Below, one piece after another: positions 48,838 through 55,524 of a stretch of 64,000 bases of DNA (position 1 is the stretch's first letter; the number at the start of each line of letters is the position of its first letter). The position numbers and the translations under genes were made by a program. The stretch lies in NCBI RefSeq assembly GCF_014697375.1, contig NZ_JACJRS010000009.1, positions 1 to 64,000 on the forward strand. The letters run 5' to 3'. The notes beneath the pieces are model-generated. The model was not told where the DNA came from, did not search any database, and was given only the letters and a program-made list of their open reading frames with translations. The DNA is from Phormidium sp. FACHB-1136. GTDB taxonomy: Bacteria; Cyanobacteriota; Cyanobacteriia; Phormidesmidales; Phormidesmidaceae.

Positions 48838-48923
48838 TAGCTTAATCCTTCCGTTCGTGCAGCACTGCGATCATTAACCCCACTTAATGATCGCAGTGCT
48901 GCACGAACGGAAGGATTAAGCTA
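48838..48923. repeat. 40-bp perfect inverted repeat with 6-nt loop
   Basis: The arms 48838-48877 and 48884-48923 are exact reverse complements across 40 bp, with loop CCCCAC. A perfect arm this long between two co-directional genes is far more than a normal terminator. It lies directly beyond the IS110 terminator and may be the insertion target or an element end. Confidence 0.92.
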
Positions 48924-48932
48924 GCGCGGCGC

Positions 48933-48958
48933 AAAAAAGCCCCCGACGGTGCGGGGGC
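48933..48958 (-). terminator. Rho-independent terminator of the IS110 recombinase gene
   Basis: On the minus strand GCCCCCG pairs with CGGGGGC across a 6-nt loop, followed by TTTTTT. It lies 28 nt beyond the recombinase stop and ends 10 nt from the long palindrome. Confidence 0.85.
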
Positions 48959-48986
48959 ATACCTGATATTTTTTGAGCGATCCGGA

Positions 48987-50180
48987 CTACAGGGTAGCCA
49001 GCAAGTCTCGATAGAGGTCTTTAACGATTCGGGATGCCACCTTCATCACGGCCTGATTGTGGGGCATCTCTCCAAGCTGGTGATAGTAGTCGTAATGCTG
49101 TCGGAGTCTGGGCGGCTGGGCCAGTCGCCCCCCAATGATCACGATCTTGGTTTTGACGTGCAGATATAGTGCCGTGCGCCCCAGCTTCGAGCCAGCGGCC
49201 CGCTGTTCGCTAATTTGGCCGGACTGATAGAGTCGAGTCCCATTCCCTAGGGCCAGCCGGAAAGCCCCTAGGCTCTTGTCTCGGCGGTGGTAGCGCCCTT
49301 CGACTTTGGCACTGGGGAGGCGAATTTTGATGGGCTTGCCATCCTCAAGGAACTGGCTAAACGGGTGGATGCGGCTCAGCAGAACGGCCCGCGTCATGGG
49401 GCCAAAGCCAAACTTATCAAACACGGCTTGATAGGCGGCAAACTCTGGGGCGGAGACCAGGGCGTCGATCCTCTCCTCCATGGGGAACTGCTGGCGCTCG
49501 AGGTCGCAGACCTGGGTAGCGAGGGCAACGCTAAGACCTGACAGGCCAGACCCGATAGTTTCGTCTAGACTGGCCTGTCGCTGGGTGGCTCCTCGGACTT
49601 TCTCCCCTGCTAGGAAGCGCCACAGCGCCGGGGGTGACGCCTGGAGCCATTCCCTATTCTGTTGGGGCTTCGTGCCGGATTTGGTGCGGCAAGCCTCCGG
49701 CCATTCGTAGCTCAGTAGTTGCCATAGGCGATTTTGTTGGGCATTGATCGCCCTAGAAAGGGTCTGATGCTGCAAGGTGAGGTTCCTAAGTTCCTCGGCG
49801 TACTCACTCAGAAATGCCGAAGGATCGCCCTGGTTCATGGCCCCGTAGATGGCGAGAAAGGCCGCGTCGTAGCGGTCGCTCTTGGAGGCGATACCAGCGT
49901 ACTCCTTCAGGGCGCGAACTCGCTTGGGATTGACTCTCAACACGGTTTTACCGTTGGCCTTGAGGGTGTCTACCCAGATTCGAGAATAGTCCCCGGTTGG
50001 TTCGATGATGTAGCAGTCTCCTAGGTCTAGGAGCTTGCGGACGCCGTCGCTATTGGACAGCAGTGGAACGGGGGTATAGCTTCTAGCGAATGCTCCCAGG
50101 TCGGAGGGAACACTATCGCCGTCAAGCTTGCAGCAGAGAATAGAAGCCTTAGCGACTTCAACACCGATGATGGTTGGCAT
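48987..50180 (-). CDS. IS110-family DEDD recombinase (transposase)
   Basis: The 397-residue protein has the RuvC-like DEDD domain: IGVEVAKASI, where the usual first Asp is Glu, then IEPTGDYSRI (Glu) and KSDRYDAAFLAIYG (Asp, Asp). The C-terminal Tnp domain shows GFGPMTRAVLLSRI and the probable catalytic Ser in LYQSGQISE, with a long coiled-coil between. IS110 enzymes use a structured bridge RNA encoded beside the gene; a structured 280-nt region lies directly upstream. It might have inserted next to the cryptic element or might be part of it. Confidence 0.87.
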   Translation of the reverse strand: MPTIIGVEVAKASILCCKLDGDSVPSDLGAFARSYTPVPLLSNSDGVRKLLDLGDCYIIEPTGDYSRIWVDTLKANGKTVLRVNPKRVRALKEYAGIASKSDRYDAAFLAIYGAMNQGDPSAFLSEYAEELRNLTLQHQTLSRAINAQQNRLWQLLSYEWPEACRTKSGTKPQQNREWLQASPPALWRFLAGEKVRGATQRQASLDETIGSGLSGLSVALATQVCDLERQQFPMEERIDALVSAPEFAAYQAVFDKFGFGPMTRAVLLSRIHPFSQFLEDGKPIKIRLPSAKVEGRYHRRDKSLGAFRLALGNGTRLYQSGQISEQRAAGSKLGRTALYLHVKTKIVIIGGRLAQPPRLRQHYDYYHQLGEMPHNQAVMKVASRIVKDLYRDLLATL

Positions 50181-50461
50181 AAATCAAACTACCTGTATCG
50201 CAATCCGTTTTAGCTCCGGGGCTGTGAGCCACCGTTTAGCACGTCGTTCTCAGATCGGTGAGTCGATTACCGCCTAGTGGGTGGCTCCGGGCTGTTTGGC
50301 AACATCTAAAGAGCGTGAAGACGCGGATTAAGCTCAGCCCCAGCCCGGAGGCAAAGAGACTTAGGGCTCCGGGGTTGGAATCCGGGGCCGTGCAAGCCTC
50401 CCGCGACACTCCCCACGGTGGGGAATGTTTCGGCCCTTGGCAGGGGCCATCATCAGGCGGG
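50181..50461 (-). ncRNA. Structured non-coding region upstream of the IS110 gene (bridge RNA candidate)
   Basis: No gene fits here, yet the sequence holds several perfect stems: CTCCGGGCTG/CAGCCCGGAG (50285-50294 with 50341-50350), GAGCCACC/GGTGGCTC (50226-50233 with 50281-50288, overlapping and so alternative in part), CCCCAC/GTGGGG near 50411-50423 and GGCTCCGG/CCGGGGCC near 50365-50388. IS110-group elements encode their bridge RNA in just this place, before the recombinase start. Boundaries are not defined. Confidence 0.5.
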
Positions 50462-51004
50462 TTAATAGGGGAGATCGGGTTCTTCCTGGGGGCGAACCTC
50501 GATAGGGATTCCGTCTTCTGGCACAAAGAAGACTCGGCGATCATCGCCCTGGAGGTCTAGGGGCTCACGCTCAATCACTAGGGACTGAATGAGCTGGGTT
50601 AAGCGGTCAATGATGGTGATTCGGGGGTCGTCTTCGTGAGAGATGAACTGCTCGTCGTTGAGCAGGGCGGCGATGTCTACCAGTTCTCTCAGGGCGTTCA
50701 TGGCCCAGGGTTCGATGGTGGGGTTATTGGTCATCGGGGTTTCCTCTAGGAGTTCACAATCGAAGATTGAGAGCCAGCGGCGTAGGTTGGCTAGATACTC
50801 GCTGCGGGGCATCTCTAGCAGGTGACATTCGGCAACGTGGTTCAGGGAGCGCATCAGACTGTCTGGGTCTCGCCCCTGGTGCTCAGTGCTGCCACTGGCA
50901 AGTTCATCGGCCAGATAGGATGCCGTGAATCCCGCCTTGGCCAGGGCGAGGGCGATCCGTTCAGGAACTTGGTTATTCGGCGTGGGATTCGGGGGTGTTG
51001 TCAT
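50462..51004 (-). CDS. Hypothetical protein of the cryptic element
   Basis: Start ATG 51004 (MTTPPNPTPNNQVPE) gives 180 residues, acidic, with helical stretches (ERIALALAKAGFTASYLADEL, AMNALRELVDIAALLNDE). It overlaps the preceding gene end by 32 nt and closes the minus-strand operon that starts at 51902. The N-terminal pattern AKAGFTASYLADEL suggests a small helix-turn-helix-like unit, but this is not secure. Confidence 0.65.
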   Translation of the reverse strand: MTTPPNPTPNNQVPERIALALAKAGFTASYLADELASGSTEHQGRDPDSLMRSLNHVAECHLLEMPRSEYLANLRRWLSIFDCELLEETPMTNNPTIEPWAMNALRELVDIAALLNDEQFISHEDDPRITIIDRLTQLIQSLVIEREPLDLQGDDRRVFFVPEDGIPIEVRPQEEPDLPY

Positions 51005-51185
51005 AGGTGTAGAGGGGATAGCGGGCATGAAGGGCGGCTTGTTGCTCTAGGCGGGCCTTGTTGAGTAGTTGGGCCTGATCTCGCAGGTAGGCGAGGTCTG
51101 GCAAGGACATGGAGCGCATCTCCTTGAGAATTTCACTCATAGCGCGGTCTTTGGGGGTGATGTATTCGGCGTGTCCGGTGTTCAT
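50973..51185 (-). CDS. Small hypothetical protein of the cryptic element
   Basis: Start ATG 51185 (MNTGHAEYITPKD), with GGAGG 9 nt upstream, gives 70 residues. It has one long helix (MSLPDLAYLRDQAQLLNKARLEQQAALHAR) of coiled-coil character. It overlaps the stop of the upstream gene by 4 nt, as do the other genes of this operon. No family recognised. Confidence 0.65.
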   Translation of the reverse strand: MNTGHAEYITPKDRAMSEILKEMRSMSLPDLAYLRDQAQLLNKARLEQQAALHARYPLYTYDNTPESHAE

Positions 51186-51511
51186 TGCCAGGTTTCCTCC
51201 ATGCGAAATTTCATTTTGATGGCCTCTGCCGATCCGTTGGCTTGGCACATTGCCCGCCAAAACAGGCCCGCGTAGACGATGGACGAAAACCGCCCAATCT
51301 CTTTTCTAGTGGCACAGTCCACCACTCGATAAACTTTCTGAGGCAGGGGCGGGGGCATCTTGGTTTCTAGGCGCTGAGCTAGCTTTTCCGCCAGTTCACG
51401 TTTGCGCAGGTGCTTGCCAACCCCATGAACGTTTGCCCATTTGATGCCGTGACGGTCGGCGATCTCTTGTAGGCGGGGTAGGCGTAGGGTCATCAATTCT
51501 TCTTGGGTCAT
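51182..51511 (-). CDS. Small hypothetical protein with SAP/Rho-N-like motif
   Basis: The 109-residue protein begins MTQEELMTLRLPRLQEIADRHG, a helix-extended-helix reminiscent of SAP or Rho-N nucleic-acid-binding domains (HLRKRELAEKLAQRL continues it). The C-terminal part (VYRVVDCATRKEIGRFSSIVYA) is beta-rich. The start overlaps the upstream stop as ATGA. Confidence 0.65.
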   Translation of the reverse strand: MTQEELMTLRLPRLQEIADRHGIKWANVHGVGKHLRKRELAEKLAQRLETKMPPPLPQKVYRVVDCATRKEIGRFSSIVYAGLFWRAMCQANGSAEAIKMKFRMEETWQ

Positions 51512-51702
51512 AGGGTCTCCTTCTGCTGTAGTTCGCCTATCTCGCTCTCCAGGTCTGCCACACGCCGCCGAAGCTGACTGATATTGACGGCTCGACGGCG
51601 GTTGACTTCAGCCAGGTCGTTTATGCGGTCTTGTTGACCGAGAACCATTAGCTCAATTTTGGTGATTCGCCGAGCCATGGCCTCTAGGGCGTCTTCGGTC
51701 AT
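51508..51702 (-). CDS. Small coiled-coil protein of the cryptic element
   Basis: The 64-residue protein is helical almost throughout (AMARRITKIELMVLGQQDRI, VADLESEIGELQQKE). It overlaps both neighbours by 4 nt (ATGA), so its translation is coupled. It resembles its upstream neighbour in length and coiled-coil type. No family is recognised. Confidence 0.65.
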   Translation of the reverse strand: MTEDALEAMARRITKIELMVLGQQDRINDLAEVNRRRAVNISQLRRRVADLESEIGELQQKETL

Positions 51703-51902
51703 AGGTGCGCCTCCTCCAGGTCGTCAATCCGGCCTTTGGCGGCTTCTAATTCGATGTTGTGCTGTACCAGGGTCATGCGGTAGCACTCAAGCTTCTGCTC
51801 TAGGGCGGCGATGTCTAGCAGGGCTTTGACTAGCAGATCCTCTACCGCGCCTAGTCGGGCTTCATCTTCGGTCATGGGCCAGGTGCCTGTTTTTTCAGTC
51901 AT
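51699..51902 (-). CDS. Small coiled-coil protein, first gene of the element's regulatory operon
   Basis: Start ATG 51902 (MTEKTGTWPMTEDEARLG) or 51875 gives 67 or 58 residues, with one long helix (AVEDLLVKALLDIAALEQKLE). It is the promoter-proximal gene of the minus-strand operon and diverges from the ribbon-helix-helix gene; the ATACGCAT array lies about 180-250 nt upstream, so the leader is long. Confidence 0.6.
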   Translation of the reverse strand: MTEKTGTWPMTEDEARLGAVEDLLVKALLDIAALEQKLECYRMTLVQHNIELEAAKGRIDDLEEAHL

Positions 51903-52084
51903 CGGCCTGATCCTCTTCCGTTGTCCATGGTTGCTCCTTAGAAAATCCGGGGGGCGTCCCCCGGTCGCTACGCTTGACGCTCTCTTTGGCCTGGAGGGAA
52001 TTACACCCCCTGTGCGAACGCCCACACACCCCTAGGGCCAGCCAGGAAAGCCGGGAGTGATGTCCGGCTGTGGAGTTGGTTATC

Positions 52085-52153
52085 CATGCGCACATTATAC
52101 GCATAAATTGAGCTACAATACGCATAGAATACGCATCAATAAGTTATGCGTAT
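52085..52153. promoter_or_regulatory. Operator array: ATACGCAT boxes between divergent genes
   Basis: ATACGCAT occurs at 52097-52104, 52118-52125 and 52129-52136, its inverse ATGCGTAT at 52146-52153, and a part match (ATGCGCA) at 52085. The boxes lie 45-115 nt before the ribbon-helix-helix gene. Such regulators bind short repeated boxes, so autoregulation and control of the divergent operon is likely. Confidence 0.75.
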
Positions 52154-52197
52154 AAGAGGCGTACAATCATGGAGAAGATCTATGGAGAAGGTTGGGT

Positions 52198-52389
52198 ATG
52201 GCGCAGAAACCGCGACTGAACTTAACAGTGAGCAACGAGGCCAGGGACTTCATGGAGAAGGTGAAGCAGGAGGTAGGGGCCAAGTCCTTTTCGGAGCTCC
52301 TGGAGACTATGAAGGACTGGTACAAGCCATCATCAGCAGGGTCTCCCAAGACTCAGCCAGACGTCTTGGGAAAATCGTTGACCAGCTAA
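52198..52389 (+). CDS. Ribbon-helix-helix regulator; possible -1 frameshift product extends to 52517
   Basis: Start ATG 52198, after GGAGAAGG, gives 63 residues. The RHH pattern is PRLNLTVSNEARDFMEKVKQEVG then KSFSELLETMKDW. Near its end, at 52368-52374, G GGA AAA stands in the right register for -1 slippage; the -1 frame then runs through a helical segment (KIVDQLIKQEQEKLAEAEEC) to a stop at 52517, making a 106-residue RHH plus coiled-coil protein. The -1 frame has no good start of its own. A plain one-base mutation would look the same. Confidence 0.75.
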   Translation: MAQKPRLNLTVSNEARDFMEKVKQEVGAKSFSELLETMKDWYKPSSAGSPKTQPDVLGKSLTS

Positions 52390-52518
52390 TCAAGCAAGAG
52401 CAAGAGAAGCTGGCAGAAGCGGAGGAATGTGTGCGCTGGTATGAACGCGAGGTCGAAAAGCACACGACCTCATTAAAGGAACTGGAGGATCTGAAGTCTC
52501 AGTTAGGCAACGAATAGT

Positions 52519-52572
52519 CCACACAACAAAGCCCCAGAGGTGCGAGCGCATCTCTGGGGCTTTGTTGTGTGG
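52519..52572. terminator. Strong bidirectional terminator
   Basis: A perfect 21-bp stem: arm 52519-52539 and arm 52552-52572 with GCCCCAGAG/CTCTGGGGC cores and flanking AAA/TTT tracts, loop of 12 nt. It starts 2 nt after the -1 frame stop (52517) and serves the convergent genes on both sides. Its position supports 52517 as the true gene end. Confidence 0.9.
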
Positions 52573-52578
52573 TGGTGG

Positions 52579-52950
52579 TTAGTAGTGAACCTGCCTGTCT
52601 AGCTGAATCATGCCCTGATAGGCCTGGGTGCAATTATTCGGGGGCTTGATGTAGCCGACCCAGATCACGACATTACTCATTGTGACCAGGGCATCCAGGT
52701 ATTTAGCCTCTGGGTCTGATTTCATCCAGTGCTCAGCAATCTCAATGTTCATGTTCAGGATGGCTTCTTTGTCCTCAGTACAAGCCTGATCCAGTCGCTC
52801 TAGGGTTTCGGTGTAGCGATCAACGTGCTCGATATTGCCGTCCTTTACGGCCAGTCGCTGCACTGGGTCAACGGAATAGAGCAATCGAGGCCCAACAGAA
52901 ACGGCAACTACCACTCCCACCAGCCACCAGATCGGATGAACACGCCGCAT
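52579..52950 (-). CDS. Small membrane-anchored hypothetical protein
   Basis: The 123-residue product has an N-terminal signal anchor (IWWLVGVVVAVSVGPRLL) and a mostly helical soluble part with two cysteines (DQACTEDKEA, PPNNCTQAY). It converges on the RHH gene across the strong terminator. The cysteines may form a disulfide outside the cytoplasm. No family recognised. Confidence 0.65.
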   Translation of the reverse strand: MRRVHPIWWLVGVVVAVSVGPRLLYSVDPVQRLAVKDGNIEHVDRYTETLERLDQACTEDKEAILNMNIEIAEHWMKSDPEAKYLDALVTMSNVVIWVGYIKPPNNCTQAYQGMIQLDRQVHY

Positions 52951-52989
52951 AACCAGTAACCAAACTCAGCACTTTTAGGATTCCCAATC

Positions 52990-53226
52990 ATGCAGAAATC
53001 TAACCTTCACCTAGTCCCCGTGTCGTGCGCCCAGAGACAAGCAGTCCTCTGGATCAATCCGGCGTTCATCGCGTCGATGACCTTGCAGCCCCACGACTAC
53101 CAGGGAGAGAAGCTCTATCACGCCATCGTTCGCACGGTGGATCAGTGTGCCTTCTATGTTTCCGAGGATGATTACCTGCTGCTGTTGTCGGTGGCCACCC
53201 TGACCGCCAAGCAGGGGCGGGGATAG
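52990..53226 (+). CDS. Small hypothetical protein of the cryptic element
   Basis: The 78-residue protein shows a beta-rich pattern (QAVLWINPAFIASMTLQ, YHAIVRTVDQCAFYVSEDDYLLLLS). It is the first of three tightly packed plus-strand genes: 3 nt separate it from the next. The family is unknown. Confidence 0.65.
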   Translation: MQKSNLHLVPVSCAQRQAVLWINPAFIASMTLQPHDYQGEKLYHAIVRTVDQCAFYVSEDDYLLLLSVATLTAKQGRG

Positions 53227-53229
53227 GTC

Positions 53230-53454
53230 ATGCAACTCAACCTCTTAGACCTGATCGCCGAGGCAGAAGCCCAGGCGCGAGACGCGGCGGACGACGCCGT
53301 TCTCGCAGAGATCGAAGCCCGTGGGCTGAGCGTGGGCCAGGGGCTGGTTGCGAGGGCACACGCACGGAATGCATTAGCCAAGGCCCGGTGTATGCCACGG
53401 GGCGCACAAGAGTATTTTTTGTCCTTAATTGTGGAAGGTTTAACCAATGATTGA
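53230..53454 (+). CDS. Small helical hypothetical protein
   Basis: The 74-residue protein is Ala- and acid-rich (LIAEAEAQARDAADDAVLAEIEA) with a basic second half. It overlaps the start of the next small gene (ATGATTGA at 53447-53454), so the genes form one operon. No domain recognised. Confidence 0.6.
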   Translation: MQLNLLDLIAEAEAQARDAADDAVLAEIEARGLSVGQGLVARAHARNALAKARCMPRGAQEYFLSLIVEGLTND

Positions 53455-53599
53455 CCTACTCAACCTCAGTAGCAGCTACGTTATGACCGCTGACGAGCGG
53501 TGGTTCTGGGAGATTCGCGACTACTGCTGCTCCGTGACGCGGTTTCCATCCCTCCAGCAGTGTCAGGAAGACTTCAGGGAGTGGATAGGGGATTTTTAG
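53447..53599 (+). CDS. 50-residue hypothetical protein
   Basis: ATG 53447 to TAG 53597-53599 gives 50 residues (MIDLLNLSSSYVM, RWFWEIRDYCCSVTRFP, QQCQEDFREWIGDF). The start overlaps the previous stop by 8 nt and the product is Trp- and Cys-rich. The tight coupling supports it being real despite its size; nothing is known of its role. Confidence 0.5.
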   Translation: MIDLLNLSSSYVMTADERWFWEIRDYCCSVTRFPSLQQCQEDFREWIGDF

Positions 53600-53805
53600 C
53601 GGATTCCTAGAGGGTAGCCCAGTGGGGGCAGGGGCACATAGGTGTCGCAGCCCGTGCCATAACAGCAAACCTCAACCTCAGGGAATGGGGCATCCGTCAC
53701 CACCGCCCAGCCCACCGCCACAAACACCAGTAGCAGGAAGATGCAGGCCACGCAGCCCACAGTCCAGGCCAGCGCCACCACTACAGAATCCATCAGGTCA
53801 ATCAT
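53596..53805 (-). CDS. Small single-pass membrane protein
   Basis: The 69-residue protein has one strong transmembrane helix (VVVALAWTVGCVACIFLLLV) and a short Cys-containing tail. Its ATG at 53805 overlaps, on the opposite strand, the ATG of the next gene in a CATG. Its 3' end overlaps the preceding plus-strand gene by 4 nt. A holin-like role is possible but unsupported. Confidence 0.5.
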   Translation of the reverse strand: MIDLMDSVVVALAWTVGCVACIFLLLVFVAVGWAVVTDAPFPEVEVCCYGTGCDTYVPLPPLGYPLGIR

Positions 53806-54370
53806 GTCTACATGTCCACATCTTTTCCCCAGCCTAGACCACCCCAGTGGTTACTATTGCCGCCTGAGTTGCGGGGGCGAGTGCTTCAACGCAAAACCAC
53901 TGTCACAACCCCTAAAAGGTGAACTCACTGGCGCGAATTTCAAGGGCGACGACAAAAACGTGTCCGACAGCTTGGAACGTCGCGGTTCTAGCTCTGTCAT
54001 CGATGGGGCGGAAACCCAAGATTTTCCTTTGGGAAACGTGTCCGACAGCTTGAAACCTCGTGCCATCGATGACGCTGATCCAGGAGAGGAGGACGACCAG
54101 CTTTACGGGATGTTTTGCCGCACTGGCCAGTTCTGGCATGAGGCGGGGCCATACCCCAGTAAGGGGCGGCTCTACTATCGCTACCGCTGGGGCCATGGCC
54201 ATGCGATAGAGGGGGTTCGCCACATTCCAGGCGGCTCCATGGTGCGGGGGCTGGTGCGAGAACGGGCGGCGATTGTGGAGCGGGCCGTGTATGTGGATTT
54301 TCGGCCCCACCACGAGATTGTGGCCCTGATTGATGGATGGCGACGGCTACGGCCTAAGATCAATCTGTGA
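53804..54370 (+). CDS. Hypothetical protein with Cys-rich N-terminus and AP2/Arm-like C-terminal domain
   Basis: Start ATG 53804 (MSTCPHLFPSLDH) gives 188 residues; the frame is open further upstream. A Cys/His-rich N-terminus (CPHLF, CRLSCGGEC) is followed by a linker with an 18-bp direct repeat (53957-53974, 54035-54052; NVSDSL twice) and a C-terminal domain GRLYYRYRWGHGHAIEGVRHIPGG. That YRYR...RHIPGG pattern resembles DNA-binding arms found in cyanobacterial mobile elements. A good terminator follows. Confidence 0.65.
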   Translation: MSTCPHLFPSLDHPSGYYCRLSCGGECFNAKPLSQPLKGELTGANFKGDDKNVSDSLERRGSSSVIDGAETQDFPLGNVSDSLKPRAIDDADPGEEDDQLYGMFCRTGQFWHEAGPYPSKGRLYYRYRWGHGHAIEGVRHIPGGSMVRGLVRERAAIVERAVYVDFRPHHEIVALIDGWRRLRPKINL

Positions 54371-54383
54371 CTGTTACCCAGCA

Positions 54384-54417
54384 AAAACCCCGGAGGGGGT
54401 AGCCTCTCCGGGGTTTT
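54384..54417 (+). terminator. Rho-independent terminator
   Basis: AAAACCCCGGAG (54384-54395) pairs with CTCCGGGGTTTT (54406-54417), with a 10-nt loop. It lies 14 nt after the stop at 54370 and can work in both directions, ending the minus-strand module too. Confidence 0.88.
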
Positions 54418-54462
54418 CGTTTGCGCCCCAACCTGGCTTAGCCTGACTTAGCCTGACTTAGC

Positions 54463-54756
54463 CTAATCGCGATGGGCAGCGCGTGGGGTAAAGGGATGGG
54501 GGTATTGTCCGGCACTGGCCAGTTGGAGGTATCGTTCCAGGTCGTCTAGCCGTCGGGCGAGGGCATCCAGGCGGCTGTTGGTGTCGGTGTCGATGATTCT
54601 CAGGCTTTCGAGTCCCACCAAGGCAACTTTGACGTTTTCGTCCAGGCGGGTGAGCAGGGCGATCTGCTTGCTGTAGCTGCCCAACAGATTGCGGGTGGCC
54701 ACGGCCAGGGCGGTGATCACCGACAGGGTGAGGGGAATGTAGATCTCAAGTCCCAT
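54463..54756 (-). CDS. Membrane-anchored coiled-coil protein (last gene of the late-like module)
   Basis: The 97-residue protein has an N-terminal transmembrane helix (IYIPLTLSVITALAVAT) and a coiled coil (DTNSRLDALARRLDDLERYLQLA). The plan, a short N-terminal anchor plus soluble helix, is like phage holins or spanin i-components, but also like many small proteins. It overlaps the 3' end of the 52-residue gene by 11 nt. Confidence 0.65.
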   Translation of the reverse strand: MGLEIYIPLTLSVITALAVATRNLLGSYSKQIALLTRLDENVKVALVGLESLRIIDTDTNSRLDALARRLDDLERYLQLASAGQYPHPFTPRAAHRD

Positions 54757-54904
54757 GGTTCATACCTGCGGGAAATTCACCACGGGAGCCACCGCCCTGG
54801 CGACGGCCTGGAAATTCATCACGGGAGCCAGCGGCGAGGACGGCCAACCCCAGGGCGACGGCGGCGAGGGCGGCGAGGATTTGTTTGCGGGGGTTGCGTT
54901 GCAT
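54746..54904 (-). CDS. 52-residue secreted or anchored peptide
   Basis: ATG 54904 to TGA 54746 gives 52 residues: basic start (MQRNPRKQ), a hydrophobic signal (ILAALAAVALGLAVLAAGS), then two GSR(D/G)EFP copies from a 30-nt internal duplication. Overlap with the next gene suggests coupled translation. This might pair with it as an outer component, which is only a guess. Confidence 0.45.
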   Translation of the reverse strand: MQRNPRKQILAALAAVALGLAVLAAGSRDEFPGRRQGGGSRGEFPAGMNHGT

Positions 54905-54915
54905 GGCCTTGGGCC

Positions 54916-55269
54916 TCAAGGGGTGGGGGCGGGGGGTACCCAGGCATCTAGGCTCACCCGCCAGTTGTCTTGGGTGTAGATGCGGCTGCGCCAGGTCGCC
55001 TTGATGGCAATGTCGCGGGCGACGGGGGCCAAGCCTACGGGCACGGGATATTCAAGGAGTTGCACCCGTGGATCTGGGTAAACCTTGCGGATGCCAAAGA
55101 AGGCGTCGTAGGCGGGATGGTGGGAGGCGATCAGAAGGGTTGCCGATACCCCGCCCAGGTCATAGCTATGGGTGACGCGAAACAGGCGGGTTTCGAGGTC
55201 GTCTAGGATTTCAAAGAAGCGCCATTCGGTCTGGCTGGGCTCAATCTGCCCTAAAGAATACCAGGGCAT
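54916..55269 (-). CDS. Hypothetical protein of the late-like module
   Basis: The 117-residue, beta-rich protein (YSLGQIEPSQTEWRFFEIL, RVTHSYDLGGVSATLLIASH) has no signal. It overlaps the preceding gene by 19 nt. It might be a structural component of a particle, but there is no recognised motif. The end PPAPTP is proline-rich. Confidence 0.6.
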   Translation of the reverse strand: MPWYSLGQIEPSQTEWRFFEILDDLETRLFRVTHSYDLGGVSATLLIASHHPAYDAFFGIRKVYPDPRVQLLEYPVPVGLAPVARDIAIKATWRSRIYTQDNWRVSLDAWVPPAPTP

Positions 55270-55478
55270 ATCTCACCCCTTTCCCAGCCGTCGGCTAGGC
55301 GGTAGGGGTCTGCGATGCCGTAGGTAGCGAGGGCGTCTCCAAAGTCATCAGGACTCATCAGTCCCAGGCGATACCGCTGCGTTGCTTCTGCGCGGGCCAA
55401 CATCTGTTTAAGCTGCGCTTGCCATTCTGAGGGCGTCATCTCGTCAGTGCGTATCGCGGGGGTTTGAAACAAGTCCAT
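55251..55478 (-). CDS. Small hypothetical protein of the late-like module
   Basis: The 75-residue helical protein (TPSEWQAQLKQMLARAEATQ, SPDDFGDALATYGIADPYRLADGW) overlaps the next gene by 19 nt. AGAAATC-type upstream bases contain GGAG 8 nt before the ATG. No family recognised. Confidence 0.6.
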   Translation of the reverse strand: MDLFQTPAIRTDEMTPSEWQAQLKQMLARAEATQRYRLGLMSPDDFGDALATYGIADPYRLADGWERGEICPGIL

Positions 55479-55524
55479 GATGATTTCTCCGGGGGTTGTG
55501 GTGCCGCTAGAACCTAGCCAGGGC

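Noticed and set aside
50364-50390. T-arm-like sequence GGGGTTGGAATCC, suggesting a tRNA at the element end
   Set aside because: The T-loop bases are wrong (TTGGAAT) and no other tRNA arms are present; it fits the hairpins of the structured upstream RNA better.
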